Source: Solirubrobacterales bacterium (GTDB taxonomy: Bacteria; Actinomycetota; Thermoleophilia; Solirubrobacterales; Solirubrobacteraceae). Taken from it: a DNA stretch of 15,922 nucleotides. Below, piece after piece: positions 12,109-15,922 of this stretch. Every line of letters begins with the position of its first letter. Position 1 is the first letter of the stretch. The stretch is taken from the NCBI GenBank assembly GCA_015655225.1, contig JAATFK010000665.1, positions 1 to 15,922 of the forward strand, in the 5' to 3' direction. Below the pieces are notes generated by a model. That model saw only the letters and a list, made by a program, of their open reading frames with translations, did not search any database and was not told the origin of the DNA. The translations under genes and the position numbers were made by a program.

Positions 12109-13089
12109 ATGAGCGAGCCGGCGCGCGTCGAGCAGGTCGAGGTCGACGGCGTCCCCGCGGTGCGCCTGCTGGCCGCCGCGACCGACGTGCCGCCGCTCTC
12201 GGCGACGTTCGTGCCGAGCGCCGGCATGGTCGGCGTCTCGCTGCGCAGCGGCGAGGACGAGCTGCTGGGCCAGCGCCGCGGCCTCGCCGGCTACGTGCGC
12301 GACGGCAGAACGATGGGGATCCCGCTGCTGCACCCGTGGGCCAACCGGCTCGCCGGCAACCGCTACCGCGCCGGGCGGCCGGGCCCCGACGTGATCGAGC
12401 TGCGCCAGGACGCGCCGTTCCTGCGGCGGGATCCGAACGGACTGCCGATCCACGGCCTGCTGGCGGCCTCGTCGTTCTGGAGCGTCGAGCCGGCCGGCGC
12501 GGACCCGGACGCCGACCTCGTCGCGACGCTCGACTTCGGCGCCCACCCGGCGCTGCTGTCCTCGTTCCCCTTTCCGCACCGCCTGCGGCTCGCGGTCGCC
12601 CTGCGGGAGCGGACGCTGACGGTCGCGCTCACCGTGACGCCGAGCGGCGTCGTCCCGGTCCCGCTCGCGTTCGGCTTCCACCCGTACCTGCGGCTGCCCG
12701 GCGTCCCGCGCGCGCAGTGGCGGCTCGAGCTGCCCCCGCTCGACCACCTGCGGATGGACGCGCAGGGGATCCCGACCGGCGAGCGCGTGTTGCAGCCGGC
12801 GTCAGCGACGACGCTCGGCGACCGCGCGCTCGACGACGGCTACACCGGCGTCCCGCCCGGCGCGACGTTCGTGCTCGCGGGCGGCGGCCGACGGCTGACG
12901 GTCCGCTTCGACGAGGGCTACCCGGCGACCCAGCTGTTCGCGCCCCTGAACGACGACGTGGTCGCGGTCGAGCCGATGACGGCGCCCGCGAACGCGCTCG
13001 TGAGCGGCGACGGCCTCCGCTCGGTCGCGCCCGGGAGCGCCTTCACCGCGACGTTCTCGATCGCGGTCGGCGTCGACGCGGCGGGCTAG
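12109..13089 (+). CDS. Aldose 1-epimerase (mutarotase) family protein
   Basis: 326-residue cytosolic enzyme that interconverts alpha and beta anomers of glucose, galactose or related sugars. Family markers: GIPLLHPWANRLAG at 70-83, GLPIHGLLAASSFW at 111-124 with His115, AFGFHPYLRLPG at 187-198 with the catalytic-acid His191, LDDGYTG at 241-247, and DVVAVEPMTAPANAL at 283-297 with the catalytic-base Glu288. Both catalytic residues are present, so it should be active; the exact sugar is not predictable, and hexose-6-phosphate epimerases are related. Convergent with the RTX-like gene, sharing a CTAG at the stops. Glucokinase lies 1.5 kb away, giving a plausible glucose-handling pair. Confidence 0.92.
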   Translation: MSEPARVEQVEVDGVPAVRLLAAATDVPPLSATFVPSAGMVGVSLRSGEDELLGQRRGLAGYVRDGRTMGIPLLHPWANRLAGNRYRAGRPGPDVIELRQDAPFLRRDPNGLPIHGLLAASSFWSVEPAGADPDADLVATLDFGAHPALLSSFPFPHRLRLAVALRERTLTVALTVTPSGVVPVPLAFGFHPYLRLPGVPRAQWRLELPPLDHLRMDAQGIPTGERVLQPASATTLGDRALDDGYTGVPPGATFVLAGGGRRLTVRFDEGYPATQLFAPLNDDVVAVEPMTAPANALVSGDGLRSVAPGSAFTATFSIAVGVDAAG

Positions 13090-14519
13090 CTGCCGGGTCC
13101 GCGCACGACGTAGCGGACGGTGCCGCGCGTGGCTCCGTCGGAGTCGACCACGAGCGTGCCGCCGATGGCGGTGCAGCCGAGGTCCGCCACCGAGATGAGC
13201 ACGCTCGCCGGCAGGCCATGCGGCGTGGGGACGATGAAGTGAAGCGGTCTGTTGCCGTCGGCGCGGCGGATCTGGTGGGACAGCAGCCTGTGGCTCGGGC
13301 CGCCGTCTCGCACCGCGAGGGACGCGCAGCCGTCGTCTAACCGGTTGTCGACGAGCATGAGGTCGAGCGTGAGGCGATCGGCCCGCGGACGGATGCCGGT
13401 GACCTCGAGCCAGCCGTGGGTGGTGAAGAGCCGCTCGCAGTCGTGGGGCGCGACCAGGGCGCCGCGGTCGGTCATCGACAGCTGGTCGACGCCGGTGCCG
13501 CAGCGGGCCGTCCCGCCCTGAGCGGTCACGAGGGACAGGTCGTCGTCTCCGGGGCCGCCGTCGGCGCGGCCGGGGCCGTTCAGCGAGATGCTGTCGGCGC
13601 CGGCGCCCCCGACGAGCGTCGCGGGCGGGCCACCGCGGGTGCCGCCGATCAGCAGATCGTCGCCGCCGCGGCCGGCGATGCGAGAGCCGGAGGCGTACGT
13701 CGCGGGTGCGCGCACCCCGTTGTCGGTGAGGTAGTTGTCGTGGTCGTCGCCGAGGAGGACGTCGGGGGCGGTGCCGCCCTCGACGATCTCGAAGTGGCGC
13801 ACTACGTCACGCTCCCCCGTCGCGCCGCCGATCCCGGCCGCGAGATCGACGCGCACCGGGTCGGGCCGATAGGAGTAGTCGAGGAGATCGCCGACGCCGG
13901 AGTGCACGTGGTGCAGGGTGTTCGAGCCGCCGTCGAGCCGGTCCGGGCTGTACGGACCGCTGGCCGGATCGCCCACGATCAGGTCGTTGCCGGGGCCTCC
14001 GGAGATCACGTCGGCGCCCGTCCCGCCGAGCAGCGTGTCGTTGCCGGGGCCGCTGCGCAGCACGTCGTCGCCGGGGCCGCCGTCGACCGTCGTGAAGCCG
14101 TGGAGGCCGAGCGTGATGTGATCGTCGCCGGGGCCGGCGTCGATCACCGAGCGGCCGCTCGGGACGGTGCCGCCGAACGCGATCGTGTCGTTGCCGTCGC
14201 CGGCGTCGGCGGTCAGGTCGACGTGCTCGATCGGCAGCGTCGTGAGGCAGAGCGCGCCGCCGTCGCCGAGCGGCGTGCAGCCGGTGCCGATCGTGAGCGG
14301 CGCGCCGTGGTCGTAGACGACGATCCGGTCCCGCAGCGCGGTCACGGTGAGACGGTTGGCCTCGCCGGGCGCCGCGGTCCAGGTGACCGTCGCGTACGTA
14401 TCAGGAAGGTCCTTCTCGTCTCCCACGTAGTGCGTCGTGCTGACCGAGACGGTCGAGGCGCTCGCGGCGGCCGGGGCGGCGGCGAGGAGGACGAGAAGTA
14501 CGAGGAAGAGGCGGCGCAT
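13086..14519 (-). CDS. Secreted RTX-like calcium-binding repeat protein
   Basis: 477-residue exported protein. Residues 1-20 (MRRLFLVLLVLLAAAPAAAS) are a Sec signal peptide, likely cleaved after Ala-Ser-Ala. About eight nonapeptide-type repeats follow, close to GGxGxDxL: DAGPGDDHI at 127-135, GGPGDDVL at 147, SGPGNDTL at 156, GGTGADVI at 165, GGPGNDLI at 174, then GRGGDDLL at 283, GGAGADSI at 304 and GGPGDDDL at 321. These form calcium-bound beta rolls. Six cysteines (81, 91, 340, 361, 398, 449) allow disulfides; the segment ARCGTGVDQLS...VAPHDCERL is a common finish in Thermoleophilia repeat proteins. The last 100 residues are beta-rich with no named domain. Partner and role are unknown. Codon 394 is TTA (13338-13340). 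It lies 52 bases after glk on the same strand and may be read from it. Confidence 0.88.
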   Translation of the reverse strand: MRRLFLVLLVLLAAAPAAASASTVSVSTTHYVGDEKDLPDTYATVTWTAAPGEANRLTVTALRDRIVVYDHGAPLTIGTGCTPLGDGGALCLTTLPIEHVDLTADAGDGNDTIAFGGTVPSGRSVIDAGPGDDHITLGLHGFTTVDGGPGDDVLRSGPGNDTLLGGTGADVISGGPGNDLIVGDPASGPYSPDRLDGGSNTLHHVHSGVGDLLDYSYRPDPVRVDLAAGIGGATGERDVVRHFEIVEGGTAPDVLLGDDHDNYLTDNGVRAPATYASGSRIAGRGGDDLLIGGTRGGPPATLVGGAGADSISLNGPGRADGGPGDDDLSLVTAQGGTARCGTGVDQLSMTDRGALVAPHDCERLFTTHGWLEVTGIRPRADRLTLDLMLVDNRLDDGCASLAVRDGGPSHRLLSHQIRRADGNRPLHFIVPTPHGLPASVLISVADLGCTAIGGTLVVDSDGATRGTVRYVVRGPGS

Positions 14520-14571
14520 GCCGGTGAGACGGCGACGCGCCAGGAAGGTTGCGTTCTCGCTTGCGCGCGTG

Positions 14572-15567
14572 TCAGCCGGTCGCGGCCGCCACGTCCGGCG
14601 GCCGGTCGCGCGCGTAGCGGGCGGCGCCGAGCAGGGCCGTGCGGTCGTTCACGATCACGTGGATCGGGATCCGCGCGAGCAGCGGCGCGAAGCGGCCCTT
14701 CGCGGTGAAGGCGGCGAGGAACGGGCCATCGCGCAGCTGCGGCAGGATCCGCGGCGCGATCCCTCCGCCGAGGTAGACGCCGCCGGTCGCCAGCAGCTTG
14801 AGCGCGAGGTTGCCGGCCTCGGCCCCGTAGATCGAGACCATCAGCGCGAGCGCCTGCTGGCAGACCGGGTCGGTGCACGCCGTCGCGGCCGCGCCGATCG
14901 CCCCGCCGCCGTCCCGCGCGAGCGCCTCCGTCAGCCAGCCCGGCTCCTCGATCCCGCTGCGCGCTCGCAGGAAGCGGTAGACGTTCACGAGCCCGAGCCC
15001 CGAGCAGACGTGCTCATAGGAGACGTGGGCGTCGGTCCCTCTCATGAGGTAGCGCAGCAGCTCGATCTCCAGCTCCGTGCGCGGCGCGAAGTCGCCGTGG
15101 CCGCCCTCGCTCGCGAACGCGTCGTAGCGCTCGCCGTTCCAGTAGAGGCCGGCCTCGCCGAGCCCGGTCCCGGCCGAGATGACTGCCGCGTTGCCGCCCG
15201 CGTGCGGGTCGCCGGCGTTGAGCGTGACGAGGTCGTCGGGACCCAGCTCGGCGATCCCGTAGGCGTTCGCGTAGAGGTCGTTGACGAGCGCGACGCGGTC
15301 GAGCCCGAGCACCGCCGCGAGGCGGTCGCCGACAACCGGCCAGGGCAGGTTCGTCGCCTGCACGCGGCCGCCGCTGACAGGCCCGGCGACGGAGAAGCCG
15401 GCTGCCGTGATCGTCGCCGGCCGGCTCGCCAGGAAGGCGCTCACCATCTGCTCCAGGCCGGCATGCTCGCGGCTTCCGAAGGTCGCGAACTCGACCGGGT
15501 TGCGCTTGTCGCCGTCGAACAGCGCGAGCCGCGTGTGCGTCCCGCCGATGTCGCCCGCGAGGATCAT
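14572..15567 (-). CDS. glk: Glucokinase (Glk family)
   Basis: About 331-residue cytosolic kinase that phosphorylates glucose to glucose-6-phosphate with ATP, feeding glycolysis. It belongs to the E. coli-type Glk family rather than the Cys-rich ROK type common in actinobacteria. Seen: phosphate loop LAGDIGGTHTRLALF at 3-17, ATNLPWPV at 71-78, LVNDLYANAYGI at 94-105 with catalytic Asp97, VISAGTGLGEAGLYW at 129-143, EGGHGDFAPRTELEIELL at 154-171, YEHVCSGLGLVNVYRFL at 184-200 and TGGVYLGGGIAPRIL at 261-275. The ROK zinc motif is absent. Start taken as ATG 15567; an in-frame GTG at 15576 would add three residues but overlaps the promoter. Divergent from the flippase-like gene. Confidence 0.94.
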   Translation of the reverse strand: MILAGDIGGTHTRLALFDGDKRNPVEFATFGSREHAGLEQMVSAFLASRPATITAAGFSVAGPVSGGRVQATNLPWPVVGDRLAAVLGLDRVALVNDLYANAYGIAELGPDDLVTLNAGDPHAGGNAAVISAGTGLGEAGLYWNGERYDAFASEGGHGDFAPRTELEIELLRYLMRGTDAHVSYEHVCSGLGLVNVYRFLRARSGIEEPGWLTEALARDGGGAIGAAATACTDPVCQQALALMVSIYGAEAGNLALKLLATGGVYLGGGIAPRILPQLRDGPFLAAFTAKGRFAPLLARIPIHVIVNDRTALLGAARYARDRPPDVAAATG

Positions 15568-15576
15568 GCCGCGCAC

Positions 15577-15582
15577 AACCTA
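15577..15582 (-). promoter_or_regulatory. Putative -10 element of glk
   Basis: On the minus strand TAGGTT fits TANNNT and lies nine bases before ATG 15567, giving a nearly leaderless message. The GTG at 15576 abuts it and so would be lost from such a transcript. No clear -35. Confidence 0.4.
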
Positions 15583-15651
15583 ACGCCCCGCTCGACAGGC
15601 GTGTGATCGCGCCGTGATGACCTGCATCCTGCCGGAATCGTTGTGCGTGCA

Positions 15652-15657
15652 TACACT
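15652..15657 (+). promoter_or_regulatory. Putative -10 element for a leaderless flippase-like transcript
   Basis: TACACT, then six bases, then GTG 15664. An in-frame TAG at 15658-15660 excludes any earlier start. A loose palindrome (GTG...TGCA...CAC, 15643-15656 region) overlaps it. Confidence 0.5.
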
Positions 15658-15663
15658 TAGCCT

Positions 15664-15922
15664 GTGCTTAGATCGCCGGAGTCGCCACCGTCCGCTTCCA
15701 GCTCCTCGGAGAGACGCTCGAGCCATGCCCTGCCGGCCGGCTTCGAGCCGCGCAAGCTGGCGCTCCGCGCGCTCGAGGTGATCGCGCTCCTGACGGTCCT
15801 CGGCCTGATCGCGCTGCTCGCGCCGGGCCTCGGCGAGGTGCGGCACCACATCGGCGACGCCCAGCCGGTCTGGCTCGCCGTCGCGGTCGTCCTCGAAGCG
15901 CTCTCCTGCTTCTCCTACGTGA
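15664..15922 (+). CDS. Lysylphosphatidylglycerol synthase TM / flippase-like family protein (5' end, partial)
   Basis: The gene runs off the window; 86 codons are visible. It starts at GTG 15664, since an in-frame TAG stands two codons upstream. A Ser/Pro/Arg-rich leader of about 25 residues precedes KLALRALEVIALLTVLGLIALLAPGLGEVRHHIGDAQPVWLAVAVVLEALSCFSYV (residues 31-86, read in parts), which matches the first two helices of the UPF0104/AglD/LPG synthase transmembrane family, with its typical PGLGE and the aromatic WLAVA turn. These proteins move or modify membrane lipids or lipid-linked sugars; the actual substrate is unknown. Divergent from glk. Confidence 0.82.
   Translation, partial: MLRSPESPPSASSSSERRSSHALPAGFEPRKLALRALEVIALLTVLGLIALLAPGLGEVRHHIGDAQPVWLAVAVVLEALSCFSYV

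Noticed and set aside
13560..14120. DNA repeat array or CRISPR, because short units recur
   Set aside because: The repeats are coding RTX nonapeptides with variable bases and no constant spacer length.
13416..15606. Plus-strand open frames of about 390-430 codons opposite the RTX and glk genes
   Set aside because: Val/Ala/Gly/Arg-rich antisense of repeats and of glucokinase; no domain.

Overview
The window is a 15.9-kb stretch of very GC-rich, densely packed chromosomal DNA from an actinobacterium. High GC, ATGA/GTGA start-stop overlaps, apparent leaderless starts with a TANNNT -10 element, DUF3618 and Asp23-type envelope genes, and a secreted Cys-containing RTX-like protein together suggest the Thermoleophilia (a Solirubrobacter/Conexibacter-like organism). 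The lineage is inferred from gene content and not proven. No rRNA, tRNA, CRISPR array, insertion sequence or prophage was seen, and no stretch over 300 bases lacks a gene.

Layout. 1-204: end of an acyl-CoA synthetase/ligase. 240-809: DJ-1/PfpI-family protein. 806-2050 (-): NhaA Na+/H+ antiporter. 2143-2493: STAS anti-sigma-factor antagonist. 2509-4029 (-): SpoIIE-type PP2C phosphatase with an N-terminal TetR-type helix-turn-helix and a GAF-like middle. 4030-4209: relatively AT-rich divergent control region with inverted repeats and a possible SigB-like promoter. 4210-10060: eleven tightly packed genes. They are a PRC-barrel/DUF2382 protein; an Asp23/AmaP/DUF2273 envelope module with two Asp23-like and two AmaP-like proteins; a coiled-coil protein; a YihY/BrkB membrane protein; and a DUF883-like / YqjE-like 'holin' / DUF3618 trio. 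10075-10116: strong hairpin. 10154-12074: PiT phosphate transporter, a two-TM small protein and a HAD-fold protein whose catalytic motifs are degraded. 12109-13089: aldose 1-epimerase. 13086-14519 (-): secreted RTX-like protein. 14572-15567 (-): glucokinase. 15664-end: start of a flippase-like (UPF0104/LPG synthase TM) protein.

How the genes may work together. STAS protein and PP2C phosphatase are the usual output half of a partner-switching cascade that frees an alternative sigma factor. They lie beside a long operon of envelope and general-stress proteins with a SigB-like GGGTAA element upstream. The phosphatase is transcribed divergently from this operon and carries a DNA-binding domain, so a phosphatase acting at or near its own control region is a testable idea. 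No anti-sigma kinase or sigma factor is in the window. The second half is housekeeping: phosphate import, then glucose mutarotation and phosphorylation (epimerase and glucokinase flanking the RTX gene).

The most unusual points are the TetR-GAF-PP2C fusion, the combined Asp23 plus YqjDE-like operon, the catalytically degraded HAD protein behind PiT, recurrent leaderless promoter spacing, and very high AGA arginine codon use in part of the stress operon despite the GC-rich context.
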